Assembly: GCF_914767665.1 (NCBI RefSeq)
Contig: NC_059506.1
Location: 6,696,001 to 6,760,000 of the forward strand
DNA length: 64,000 nucleotides
Reading direction: 5' to 3'
Source of the DNA: Harmonia axyridis
Lineage: Eukaryota; Arthropoda; Insecta; Coleoptera; Coccinellidae
Position numbers and translations under genes: made by a program. Below are positions 32,461 to 43,116 of the stretch, one piece after another (within the stretch, counting starts at the first letter, position 1; each line of letters opens with the position of its first letter). The notes under the pieces are model-generated. The model saw only the letters and a list, made by a program, of their open reading frames with translations. It was not told where the DNA came from and ran no database searches.

Positions 32461-32664
32461 ATGCCAGCGAATTGTTTCTCATGTGGTACACCGGTGGGCA
32501 GAAGTAAGCCGGCTGTTCGTTGTTTTTTGTGCGATAATGAAGTACATCTTAGTTGTCTGGGGATTCCTTCGGATGTGCTGAAGTCGTCCGAACACAAAGG
32601 AGGGATGAAATGGGTGTGTGACAGTTGCTGCCCAGGTGATAAGGAGGTGCCACGTAATAAGTGA
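32461..32664 (+). CDS. PHD-finger N-terminus of a LINE ORF1 (truncated)
   Basis: 67 codons with Cys/His spacing of a PHD/RING-like finger: CFSC, CFLC, H in NEVHLSC, then WVCDSC. Such fingers form the N-terminus of ORF1 proteins in several CR1/Jockey-type LINEs. The matching ORF1 C-terminus appears at about 37240-37339 and 39212-39497, so the ORF appears to be split by later insertions. The frame stops at the junction with a Penelope-like sequence at 32665. Confidence 0.6.
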   Translation: MPANCFSCGTPVGRSKPAVRCFLCDNEVHLSCLGIPSDVLKSSEHKGGMKWVCDSCCPGDKEVPRNK

Positions 32665-33431
32665 GAAGGATAAGTCTTTGCCATTTTTGGACGTTACTGT
32701 GAGCAGAGGAGAGGATGGCTCATTGATTACCAACTGGTATAGGAAACCAACTAGTTCTGGACGTATTTTAAACTATCATTCATGTTGCAGCTTCACATAT
32801 AAAGTTTCCGCCATAAAGAATCATATTTACAGGGCTATAAATTTGAGTGACCGCTCTTTTCATGAAGATAATTTGAAAATAATGAGAGACATTCTAAAGC
32901 TGAAAAATTATCCAAAGTCCTTGAGTGATAAAATTATTGCAAACAGCAGCGCTGCTGATAGACAGTTACGTCACAATGTAAAAAATGAAGATGGGGAAAA
33001 TAGAGTATACATAAAATTTCCATTCATCCCTGGATTTACTAATAAAATTAATATACTCATAAATTAGATTTATAACAATGTGAAATTGGTTTCTTACAAC
33101 ATTTCAACTTGCAGTAGTTTGTTTGTTTTCTAGATTGAAGGATGTCGACCCCATAATGGATCGCAGTGAATTAATCTACAAGATTCCGTACGACAATTGC
33201 TCAAAATGTTATATAGGTCAAACAAAACAACTTTTAAGAAACAGAGTAAGACAGCATAAATATGATTGTCACGAAAAATTCGAGTCCAAGGATGCCAAAA
33301 CAACCCTTGCAGCTCACTATTTTAATGAAAAACATCAATTTAATTTTCAAGCTGTCACTGTGCTGGATGTGGAAAGTAATTATATAAAACGAAACCTTAG
33401 TGAAATGCAAAGATTAAGGAGAGAAAGATAG
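32665..33431 (+). pseudogene. Penelope-like element fragment (RT thumb and GIY-YIG nuclease)
   Basis: The 32672-33067 frame has KSLPFLDVTVSRGEDGSLI and NWYRKPTSSGRILNYHS, the end of the Penelope RT. 33123-33431 has the nuclease (YKIPYDNCSKCYIGQTKQ, LRNRVRQH). It differs from the other copies and belongs to another Penelope family. A frame break separates the two parts. The hammerhead-like tail at 37123 may be its far end, separated by the P-type element. Confidence 0.75.
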
Positions 33432-33793
33432 GAAACGAAGCGACTAAGACGACGCCAGCGACGGCTGGTGTTTCAGTTGTAAACAAAATTGGTTAAAATA
33501 TTATTACGGAGGCTATTTATAAACTGCAAAGTAAAACTGAAAGAGTTTTTGACGTTTTTGTCAGAAAACGTTGAAATCACATTTCTTCAAACATCTTTTG
33601 GGCAAAGATTAATCTAATCTAATCTTTGCTTTTGGGTTAAATCTTTGTTTGTAAACGTGCTGTGTTTTTTTAGTCTTTGGGTGATGTCTTGTGGCATATT
33701 ACAAGGACGTTATAGTAATTGTTGTGGTTATTAAGCACACGTGTTATTGAACTGTTCATCAAAGATTAATATTAATTTGCTGTTCTTGTCAAG

Positions 33794-36137
33794 ATGAGTC
33801 GTGGTTCATATTGTTTGGTATTAACCTGCCCGAACAATAAAAATAAAAACCCAAAGCTCGCGTTTTTTACATTACCGAAGGACATGAAAATGTAAGTTTG
33901 AGTAGTCAATTCAATATAACAAAATCATCTAATTTCTATTATTATTCAGTGCCAAAAGATGGATCGAATTCTCTGGACGCAAAGATCTTGACCTGGGTGC
34001 TTCGAAAGACTATAGAATGTGTAGTGAGCATTTTACAGAAAACCAGTTCAAATGTATAAATCCACGGACATTGCTTTGGCGTGGAAGTATTCCTCATGTG
34101 AATGAACCTAAATCAGATGTTCTTCCTGAATCAGAGTCTGAGATGATCATCCATGAAGAAACTGTTCAAACGGATCAAAACGTACCTCTATCTAATATTG
34201 GTGAGTTTTTCCTGTTATTAATTGAATCACAAATGTATAGATTAAATATTACACAAAGGAATTGAAAACTGAGTGACATTGAATTTCTTTTTTTGTAGAA
34301 AGATTCTGCGGTTGCTGTGAAATCAAATGATAATTTTAGAAAAAAGGACACATGAATGCAAATCATGCAATCAGATGAAATTGTTTTTCGTTTTTCTAGA
34401 TGTTACACTGGAATCAGAAGGTTTCATAGAAGCAACTAGTAGTTCGGCCACCCCCAAACGTAGTGGTAGTAAGCTGAGCCCCTTAACCAACCAGAGAATT
34501 AAAAGAATGAAGGCTTAAATCAATTCTTTGAAGTGCAAAATATTTAGGCGTAAAGTTCCCCACTGTTTTTGCAAAGGAACACCCATCGGGGCTACCAATA
34601 GAACAAATATCTCACGATACCTTTCCAAAGATGCTCATAATATTATTTTTGCTAAAGAGTTGAAAGCAAACTTTGCTAATAAATTCAACAGAAGATATGA
34701 TGATGACTTGAAAGAAATGTGCTTGTTATGGTATTATGCTTCACCAAAGGGTTATAAAGCATTATCCAAATCACTCAACTTACCCACTGTTAGGACTTTG
34801 AGAAATTGGTAGGCGAAGCTTAAAATTTCTCCTGGTATAAGTCCAGCCATAGAGGAATCGCTCAAAATTCATTTTAAGAATTGTACAGACCAAAAAAGAA
34901 AAATATGCATATTAATTTTTGACGAAATTTCTCTAAGTGAAGAGATTCATTATAATAGGGCGACAGATAGAGTAATTGGAGTTGTTGATACTGGCAACAT
35001 AAGGAGAAATGAGAAGGCTACGTCTGCACTTGTCTGTATGGTAAGGGGCATCGTTTATAATTGGAAATTCACTTTGGGGTACTGGTTTTTGGGCCGTACG
35101 GCCACAAATGCAATGTTCGTACTACAGCAGTTTGGAGAGTTGCCAGCTGATTCCTTAGCTACAGCTGAGTTTGTGAGTGATATGGATAAACTGTTTGATT
35201 GTTTGAATAGTAGCAAACTCGATACTGATTTACTGAATATGAGATATGCCATGAGTGATGGATCACCTCATGAGAAATTCATTTCAGAAATCAGGGACAA
35301 TTTCAAAAATTCGAGGTTTCTACTATCTAAACGATCTATCCCTCCCTGCATTGATGGTTTTATCATAACAATTAACAGTGTCTTACAACTTGCAGAGGAC
35401 TTGCGTTTGAATTATGGTGCTGCGAAATTATTGACAAGACATCTGAATCAAGATCCTGTGGAAAATCTATTCGCCACTGTAAGGCAACAACACGATTGTT
35501 GCCGGAACCCAAGTTCTTTGCAATTTGAGAATGGTCTGCGGCATACATACCTCACAAGTATTTCAAAGTTGTCAAGTCAGACAAATTGTGAAGATGACTT
35601 CTCATTTTCATTGAGAAAATTAAGTGAGTTGAGTGAGCTTTCCGAAACTCAAATAAACAGTCAACCTGAAGCATCTTTGTCTTGGAAAGCTATCGATAAT
35701 ATTGATGTTGACCTGCAGGATGAAAATGCCATATATTATGTTAGCGGATATATGGCAAAGAAATTTCTAAAATTGCATCCTTGTGAAAAATGTAAAAGTT
35801 TACTCGTGGACGATGAAAAAAAATTAACAGGTCAGCATCAATTGTTCACATATTTCAAACAGGGGGAATCACTGCCAGAATCTGAAGGATTGCTTTATGC
35901 TTCTCAAAGTTTTTATGAATATATAAAGAAGCTTGAAGTAATCCATAATGTGCACTTCTAGGACCTTCTACATAGTAGGCATATAGTGGGGGATCTAGTG
36001 GAAATAGTCAGAGGAAAAAATGAAATTTCATTTGATCTGTGTACACCAGAAGCCTCTGGCCATTTCCTCAAGATGTTTATGACTACACGTTATCTTTGGG
36101 GTGTTCGGTTCGAAAATCAAAATAAAATAAAAAAGTG
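33794..36137 (+). pseudogene. P-element/THAP9-type transposase with THAP domain
   Basis: Exon 1 (33794-33891) and exon 2 (33950-34200) encode a THAP zinc-dependent DNA-binding domain: CLVLTC, FFTLPKD, RWIEFSGR, CSEHF, and a terminal LLWRGSIPHV box. A GTAAGT...CAG intron of 58 bp separates them, and a GTGAGT donor follows at 34201. The later parts (34400-36137) give a P-type transposase: YYASPKGYKALSKSL, a catalytic-type D in ICILIFDEISLS, ATNAMFVLQ, QDPVENLFATVRQQ and YYVSGYMAKKFL. In-frame stops at about 34516 and 34810 and loss of the middle catalytic/GTP-binding region after 35120 show it is dead. No terminal repeats were found. Confidence 0.8.
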
Positions 36138-37122
36138 AATACAAAAAATCAAAAACTCAGAAATCTATGCAATGAATAATGATTCACATTTAAGATTACT
36201 TATATATTACTTATTTTATTAATATATTCTTCTGTACATTGTATTATGTTTATTTAATTGAATTAAAAATTCCACTAATTTGATAAAGCATTTTTATTTA
36301 AATAATCTCTTAATATGATAATATTATAATATGGTATAAAAAATAGAAGCTACTAGTGAATGTGGAATACTGTGAAGATTTGAAATTCGCGCCAGATATA
36401 GATTTCCTTTTCGTTAGATGATTTCAGCGCCATCTGTTGTTTCAGTTATAGAAGGCCGAGCCTAAAAGTGGGTCGCTATTTAGCACTAGAGTTAGTACGG
36501 CGTTTCCTATCTTTCCCTCCCTAATCTTTGGTGAAATGATATACATTAATCTGAATGAAACTGTTAATTGCCGAACTGACACACAAAATTTGAGCTTAAT
36601 ATAAAACAACATTTTGAATCTTTTCAAAAACAGATATTTAACACCGTGAATCAGGATTCCAACATTCTAACAACATATTGCAGACTCGACCTGTAGTTGA
36701 ACAGGTTCAAGAATAAGGTAAACACATCAGTTTAACACTCTCATTGATGGTGACAATTTGTATTGTAGAGGACGATCGATTTCATGGAAGATCACGACAA
36801 GATTCTCCAAATTGATGTTTATTTCTGTTTCAATTTGCTCAACAAGCTCATATTAAGATCTTTTATGTGGAAAACATAAGTTTTAACTTTAGTAAGGTTT
36901 TACGAGTTAATTGGTAGTGATTTAGTCAATTCCATAATAAGATAAAAAAAATAAATCGAATCTATGAATTTTAATATGTATTTAGATCAATATATTTTTA
37001 TCATCTTTTATTGTATATGTGTGTTCAGAATTCGTTTCGAAGCAGTTTAAGAAGTTGATAATTTAGTATTAACTGAAGAAATGATTGTACTTTATTTAAT
37101 CTTTGCAAATTTCTCTCTTGTA
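36138..37122 (+). other. AT-rich stretch, no gene recognised
   Basis: It lies between the P-type transposase and the hammerhead-like motif. It probably holds the transposon's 3' end and a Penelope 3' region, but no terminal repeat or target duplication could be identified. Confidence 0.3.
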
Positions 37123-37160
37123 GCCCCGAAGAAGTGGAAATATATCCGCGAAACGTTGGC
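37123..37160 (+). ncRNA. Degenerate hammerhead-like motif
   Basis: GCC (37123-37125) pairs with GGC (37158-37160). The core reads CCGAAGA instead of CUGANGA. An extra A precedes stem II GUGGA/UCCGC (one G-U pair), then GAAACGUU. The order of parts is that of the motif at 32101, including the extra A, but U4 of the core is C, so activity is unlikely. It probably marks the end of a Penelope-like element. Confidence 0.4.
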
Positions 37161-37339
37161 ATTAGTTGGTTTTAGTTTTGGATAACCCACTTTCCTGAAA
37201 TCCTGTGAAAATCAAATACAATATATTAACTATTGTGGAAAAAATCGCCACACAGCTTGGTATTCCAAATGTAGGAAATTTTATAGAAGGTTGCTATAGA
37301 ATTCACTATATGCCAAAAGTTGAGACCTATCGTGATTGA

Positions 37340-37481
37340 TGTAATGATATTATTCAGTAGAGATGTAACCGGGGAGATGGTTCGTTGAGAAAAGTCAGAT
37401 TGACATAGTATATTTTGGTACTGAATTGGAAATACATCTTTGTAGTATTAACGTTTATTTAATTGAGATAAACTCACAACA
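37340..37481 (+). repeat. 5' LTR of the Gypsy element
   Basis: 142 bp, TG...CA, matching 39070-39211 with no difference seen. It is followed immediately by the primer-binding site. Confidence 0.85.
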
Positions 37482-37492
37482 TGGCGCAGTCG

Positions 37493-37871
37493 GTAGGATA
37501 TAAACATCTAATTTTTTTACTATCGTATCTGGATCAGTTTTTTCATCAGCTGTCAAATCCAATGTCTCCAAAACTTCATTAACCTCTTCTCCTAGACAAT
37601 GTAATAGAACCGCCGCCTGGACCTCTTTCGGTTTTTCTTTACACCCTGTTGCAACTAAGTAAAGGGTGAAACTGTTCTTGAACTTCCGCCAGTTTGATCC
37701 CAAGTCCCCACTCATACTCATTGACGCTGGTTGCTTCAAAAATTCCATTTCTTCTTCCTTTGATTATAATAACGTAGCTTCGTTTCACGACTGCGCCATG
37801 TTGTGAGTTTATCTCAATTAAATAAACGTTAATACTACAAAGATGTATTTCCAATTCAGTACCAAAATATA
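37493..37871 (-). pseudogene. Inverted segment: LTR end, primer site and gag start on the minus strand
   Basis: 37788-37871 is the reverse complement of 37409-37492, the last 73 bp of the left LTR plus ATGGCGCAGTCG. Beyond it on the minus strand a gag-like frame runs from the ATG at 37748 (MEFLKQPASMSMSGDLGSNW) to about 37500, where it is cut by the junction. The leader-gag start of the element is thus present only in reverse, facing the 5' LTR. Confidence 0.8.
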
Positions 37872-37880
37872 TATCGCGAT

Positions 37881-38999
37881 ATGGTCTATTGGCCATTTAT
37901 GAATAAAGAAATATCTGACACTGTGGGAAATTGTTCTTCATGTCGTAGATTTCAAAACAGTAATCAGAGGGAACCTTTGTTAAGTAGAGATATTCCCACT
38001 CGTCCATGGCATACTGTGGCAGCTGATTTTTTTTATCTCGATGGAAAGCAATTTTTGTTGCTGGTAGATACTTACTCAAAATTTCCTGAAATTAGATGTT
38101 TAGATAATGATACAACCAGTAAAAGAGTAATTGATGCCGTAAAATCTGTTTTTGCTATTCATGGTAAACCAGATATTTTCTATAGTGATAATGGTCCACA
38201 ATTCGCAAATTTTGAATTTCAGCAGTTTCTCAAAGAGTGGGAAGTTATTCATAAAACTAATTCGCCAACATATTCGCAATCTAATGGTTTCATTGAAAGA
38301 CATGTACAAACAGTAAAGAAAATGTTTAAAAAGGCTTTATTTGATGGTAAAGATTTACATTTAACACTTCTGGAATACAGAAATACACCAATCGGTCGAG
38401 ATACTCCATCTCCGGCACAACTTTTGTTTGGTCGCACTCTCAAAGGTCATGTACCTGTAAGAGAAAATCTTTTGAAGCCTAGGAATTATCATAAAAATAT
38501 GAATAAAGTTTTCGTAAGTAATCAATATAAACAAAAATTATATTATAATAGAAATGTAAGAAACTTACCTCATATAAAAACTGGTGACCATGTAATGGTT
38601 CAATTTGGAAGTGTTTGGGAACCAGCATCAGTTATTAGAGTTGACATAAATAGACCTCGATCAATCGTTGTTAAATTAAATAAAAATGGTAGAATTTACT
38701 TGAGAAACAGAAGATTTTTAAAGAAAATTTTCTCAAATTTCTGCAGTGGCACATCTGATACAGAGTGTGATTTGTCTTGTAATGATAACGAAAATCAAAA
38801 TATTGAGAATGAAGAAGTTAATGTGAATAATGATATTTTGGAAAATGAAAATGAACCAGGTGGAACACCAATAAGTGAAACACCAATAGGTGAAACACCA
38901 TTAGGTGAAACACCAAATGCTGAAGAAGGGGGTAGTATATATAGAACTCGTTTTGGTCGTATTACAAGAAAACCTTGCTACCTTCAGGATTATATTTAA
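37881..38999 (+). CDS. Gypsy integrase region (372 aa)
   Basis: It starts within the zinc-binding part (CSSCRRFQN, only the second Cys pair kept). The integrase core follows with all three acidic residues: D in VAADFFYLDGK, D in FYSDNGPQF and E in SNGFIERHVQT. A C-terminal DNA-binding region ends in short Gly-Glu-Thr-Pro repeats (38855-38920). The protein would join element DNA to the target. Protease, RT and RNase H are absent, so this is a remnant with an open frame, not a working pol. Confidence 0.85.
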   Translation: MVYWPFMNKEISDTVGNCSSCRRFQNSNQREPLLSRDIPTRPWHTVAADFFYLDGKQFLLLVDTYSKFPEIRCLDNDTTSKRVIDAVKSVFAIHGKPDIFYSDNGPQFANFEFQQFLKEWEVIHKTNSPTYSQSNGFIERHVQTVKKMFKKALFDGKDLHLTLLEYRNTPIGRDTPSPAQLLFGRTLKGHVPVRENLLKPRNYHKNMNKVFVSNQYKQKLYYNRNVRNLPHIKTGDHVMVQFGSVWEPASVIRVDINRPRSIVVKLNKNGRIYLRNRRFLKKIFSNFCSGTSDTECDLSCNDNENQNIENEEVNVNNDILENENEPGGTPISETPIGETPLGETPNAEEGGSIYRTRFGRITRKPCYLQDYI

Positions 39000-39069
39000 T
39001 TTCAGTTCCGATGTTGTAAATGTAAATGTTCAAATGTGTTTTAATTTTGTTTATTTGAAAAGGGGAAGA

Positions 39070-39211
39070 TGTAATGATATTATTCAGTAGAGATGTAACC
39101 GGGGAGATGGTTCGTTGAGAAAAGTCAGATTGACATAGTATATTTTGGTACTGAATTGGAAATACATCTTTGTAGTATTAACGTTTATTTAATTGAGATA
39201 AACTCACAACA
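39070..39211 (+). repeat. 3' LTR of the Gypsy element
   Basis: 142 bp, preceded by a purine tract. The right flank ATTGA repeats the five bases before the left LTR. Confidence 0.85.
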
Positions 39212-40090
39212 ATTGACATCAAGAACAAGTCTTACAGAGATGACTTTTTGCGAGCATAAACAGAAAATCAGAACGAGCGATATTGGTTTTGATGGGGTTG
39301 AAGAGACCATATACGTTAATGAAAGTCTATCCCTCTCTTACAGAAAACTATTCAAGTCAACTCGGCAGTTTTGTAGAGAGAACAATTACAAATATTGTTG
39401 GGTCCGGGATGGCAGGCTGTTAGTGAGGAGAACTGATTCCTCGAGGATTTTTCGCATTATTTTTGAAGCTGAGCTGAACAAGTTGCCAAAGAACTAGTAC
39501 GAAGTAATACTATTTTTTTTCAGTAAATGTAATTCTTTTACATTTTTAGAAATGGCTTTCAATTTGACTTCATTTTACCAAAATTGTAGAGGACTGAGAA
39601 CTAAAACGACAGAATTTCTTAATTCATCATGGAATAGCACTGCAGAAGTGATATGTGAGAATCGTGGCTCAAATCGACTATTAGCAGTTCGGAATTTATG
39701 TTTAGGAATTATAAAGTGTATCGAAAAGACAGATGTGATACGGGCAGTATTAAAAAAGACGAAGGGGGCGTATTCATTGGCGTTGCTGAATGCCTGCAGT
39801 GCTCACAGGTTTCGGAGGTCTGTCATTTGACCATGGTTGAGGACGTTTGGGTCAAGATTAGGCTCGGTGGAAATAGAAGTCTATTTATTGGTGTAAGTTA
39901 CATCCCCCCAGATGCAACTTCTGAAGATTATGCGGGCTACTATGACGCCGTGACCATACTCATGACATTTTCCTCCTCATTGGCGACTTCAACCTACCAC
40001 TTTTTTCCTGGACTGCGGATTTGAACGGGGAGCTTGTTTGTGATCATGTGCAGAGAGACTCGTACACCTTCTTCCGGAAATTCACAGTCC

Positions 40091-40520
40091 TGGAACATTG
40101 AATGATACAATGATAGAGAGACGAAATTAATATCGAATACCAAGAGAAGAAATAAACCCAACGGTCAACATCAAGAGAAGACATTCATACAAAATTCCTA
40201 TTGAAATAAAAAAAAAATCAGACTTAAGAAAATATTGGATGCAAAGATTTTCTCTCTTCAATCGATTCGACGAAGGAATCAAGCTTGACGAGGGTAAGTT
40301 ATAAATAATTTTCTTTTTATACTTTGGACATAAGTTATATTGGCATTCTCTGATCTCACTTTTTTTTACAGAGAGTTGGTATTCCGTCACTTCGGAGTTT
40401 ATCGCCAGAAAAACTGCAGAGAGGTTGAAAACTGATGTCATAATTGATGGGTTTTGTGGAGATGGAGGAAATACCATACAGTTCGCCTTCACTTGTGAAA
40501 AAGGTAAGGAAGTAAAATGA
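40091..40520 (+). pseudogene. Tgs1: TGS1 gene fragment, array copy a (two exons and an intron)
   Basis: After frame correction the exon before 40293 encodes KYWMQRFSLFNRFDEGIKLD. A GTAAGT intron (about 40294-40371) ends TTTTTTTTACAG, and the next exon (40372-40504) encodes ESWYSVTPEFIARKTAERLK, then DVIIDGFCGDGGNTIQFAFT, with donor GTAAGG. These match the catalytic domain of trimethylguanosine synthase 1, including the SAM-binding 'D.FCG.GGN.IQFA' motif. TGS1 hypermethylates the m7G cap of snRNAs and snoRNAs. Only this short part is present, so no enzyme can be made. Confidence 0.8.
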
Positions 40521-41671
40521 TATATGATTCATTCCGGAACTTCACAGTCCTGGAACATTGAATGATACAATGACAGAGAGACGAAATTCATATCGAATAC
40601 CAAGAGAAGAAATAAACCCAACGGTCAACATCAAGAGAAGGCATTCATACAAAATTCCTATTGAAATAAAAAAAAACAGATTTAAGAAAATATTGGATGC
40701 AGAGATTTTCTCGCTTCAGTCGATTCGACGAAGGAATCAAGCTTGACGAGAGTAAGTTATAAATAATTTTCTTTTTATACTTTGAATATAAGTTATATTG
40801 GCATTCTCTGATCTCATTTTTTTTTTCACAGGGAGTTGATATTCCGTCACTCCGGAGTTTATCCCGAGAAAAACTGCAGAGAGGTTGAAAACTGATGTCA
40901 TAATTGATGGGTTTTGTGGAGCTGGAGGAAATGCCAGACAGTTCGCCTTCACTTGTAACAAAGAAGATGGAGATGTGTTCATTGGAAAATTTGGACTAGG
41001 TAATCGAAACAGTAGAGGTGAAACTTTATCCAATTATCTCAACAAAGAAAGTTTATTCTGCCTGAACACATTCTTCAAGAAACCAAAATCACGCAAATGG
41101 ACTTGGAGAAGCCCAGACGGCAACACGAAAAATGAAATTGACTTTATCCTCTCCAATAACAAAACAATATGCAAGGATGCGACAGTACTGAACAGATTTG
41201 ATACTTGAAGTGATCACATGAAACAGAAAGAGGAGGAATATCAAAATGATCTACATCAGAAAGTAGCAAAGGTTATGCTGAACAACTAGGCATCGATGAC
41301 TTGGCTGATAGAGTTGTGGGAGCGGTGAATACATCGATAAGGAAGATTTGTTCGAGGACGCAAGATACAAAAAGCCAGAATACAATTAGACTGTTGGAGC
41401 AGAGACGAAATACAACTGACAAAACTACAGACGAATATAAGAAGATCAATAGGCGAGTAAAAAAGGCAATAAGAAAAGATAACAGAGAATACAACTCAAA
41501 GCTTATAGAAGAAATGATAAAGGACAACCGCAAAATGAAGGTCCTACGTAGGAAACTCTCGAAAGGAAAAACCAAAATAATAAAATTGCGCAACAATAAT
41601 GATGTCATAATACACGATAGAGAAGACATAATTCGAGCAGTCGAATCCTCCTATACTGACCTATATGTTAA
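40521..41671 (+). pseudogene. Array copy b: TGS1 exons fused to an RTE-like endonuclease
   Basis: The TGS1 exon pair repeats (40558-40755 and 40831-40963). At the point where the donor should stand (AACAAAG) it runs straight into DGDVFIGKFGLGNRNSRGET, KSRKWTWRSPDGNTKNEIDF and ILSNNKTICKD. This is the C-terminal half of a LINE endonuclease of the RTE-like kind. After a stop and a deletion near 41210 the endonuclease-RT linker follows (41301-41670, EQRRNTTDKTTDEYKKINRR). The frame 40885-41208 is a true in-frame chimera of the SAM motif and the endonuclease. Confidence 0.8.
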
Positions 41672-43116
41672 AAGTGAGCTTAAGCCTTCGCGAATCGAGG
41701 AGTTTCAAGGTGGCGCAGAGGATGTTTGGGTGAGGATTGTTATGAACAATGTAAAAATTTTACTTTGTTGTGTTTATATTCCACCATCTGATTCGGATGC
41801 TGCATCACTTTTCCGAGAAAATTTATCTCAGGTTATGTTAAGATTGAGGGATCATAATGTGCTCATTCTGGGTGATTTCAATTTGTCGGGCATAAGCTGG
41901 TTTAAAAATAATATAAGTGGTATTTGCGAGGCTACAAATGTCACCAGAAGTCAGGAAGAACTCATTGACACATTTTCATATTTGGGATTATTACAATTCA
42001 ATTCGATCACTAATTCCAGTGGTAGAATATTAGACTTGATTTTGTGTAACGCAGAACTAATAAGTAATGTTCATAGATGTGAAATACCGGTTGTGCCCGA
42101 AGATGGATATCACCCCTCTTTGGAATTTTTTGTGGAAATTAATGTTTGTGATTGGCTAAAAAATAACGATTCGATTTATAGGCTCAGCTACAGGCGTGCT
42201 AAATATGATTTAATTAATCGTTCTCTTTACGGAATTCCTTGGCCTGATTTACTTGATTGTAATGATGTTAACTTGGCTGTGGATACTTTTTATGATATAC
42301 TTTATGATGTAATTGATCTTCTTGTACCAAAGACAAAAGTGAACAAACGTTTTCCACCTTATTACTCTTACGAGTTAATCAAACTAGTCAAGTTCAAAAA
42401 TAAAATTCACAGAAGATGGAAAACTTATAAGAATCTATCCGATCAAATTGAATTTAAAGCTTTACGTTACTCGTGTAAAAGATTGTTTAGGCGTGATTTT
42501 GTGAAATACAAGCTTTCCATCGAAAGTGAGATGGCATTCGATCCAAAAATTTTTTTTAAGTTTATATCTGTAAAACACAAGGTTTTCAGCTGTCCTAACC
42601 ACATGACATATGGTGAAAAAACTGTAAGCGGTGGCAAAAATATAAGTAATCTATTCGCGGTGTGTTAACGTTACATCAAATTGTAGAACTGACTTTGATG
42701 GAGAGCAAGATTTCAGCTCAGGTATCAATATTGATACCGTTTACGTTGAACGCGCTTTGTTATCCCTGGATGTTAATAAGAGTCCAGGGCCAGATTCTAT
42801 TTCCGCATTGTTCATTCGATCATGTACTGTGTCTATTTTTGAATCTTCGACTATAATCTATATATGTATATATAAAAATGAATCCCTTTTTCCCTTGGTC
42901 ACGGCATCACGCGTGAATGGCTGGACCGATTTCACTAATTCTTTTTTTGTTGTATTTGTTATTATTCGGAGAAGGTCCTTATGTAAGACAAAATTACGGA
43001 AGTTGCATAATTCACGTAGTTGACATTGAATCAAAGAAACGTAGTTTATAATGTTTATATTCTCTTTGCAAATAAATCAGTCAGAGCCGCCTCCGTGGCG
43101 TGGTCGACAGAGATCT

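Larger units (their letters stand above)
37340..39211 (+). mobile_element. Gypsy-type LTR element, internally deleted and rearranged
   Basis: LTRs of 142 bp (TGTAATGATATT...CTCACAACA) at 37340-37481 and 39070-39211 look identical by eye. The target duplication is ATTGA (37335-37339 and 39212-39216). TGGCGCAGTCGG directly after the left LTR is the likely primer-binding site, and GAAAAGGGGAAGA before the right LTR is the polypurine tract. Only a gag start (inverted) and the integrase remain. It interrupts a LINE ORF1. Confidence 0.85.
37205..40090 (+). pseudogene. CR1/Jockey-like LINE: ORF1 C-terminus and ORF2 endonuclease start, split by the Gypsy element
   Basis: About 37240-37339 (EKIATQLGIPNVGNFIEGCY) and, after the Gypsy element, 39212-39497 (VNESLSLSYRKLFKST, then YKYCWVRDGRLLVRR) form the C-terminal half of a LINE ORF1. 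ORF2 starts at 39552 (SFYQNCRGLRTKTTEFLNSS). After a frameshift it shows GGVFIGVAE, EDVWVKIRL, VSYIPPDAT and, in a third frame, the GDFNLPLFSW endonuclease motif. It breaks at FTVLEH (about 40090) where the TGS1-derived array begins. It is dead. Confidence 0.7.

Noticed and set aside
33440..36480. Terminal inverted repeats of the P-type element
   Set aside because: GTTTCAGTT occurs at both sides (33469 and 36440) but in direct orientation, and no 8-bp duplication was found, so borders are left open.
40127..40492. Minus-strand frames of about 100-120 codons repeated at 40127, 40737, 48074, 48633 and 50299
   Set aside because: They recur because the TGS1 unit recurs. The plus strand gives the recognisable TGS1 exons with correct splice sites.
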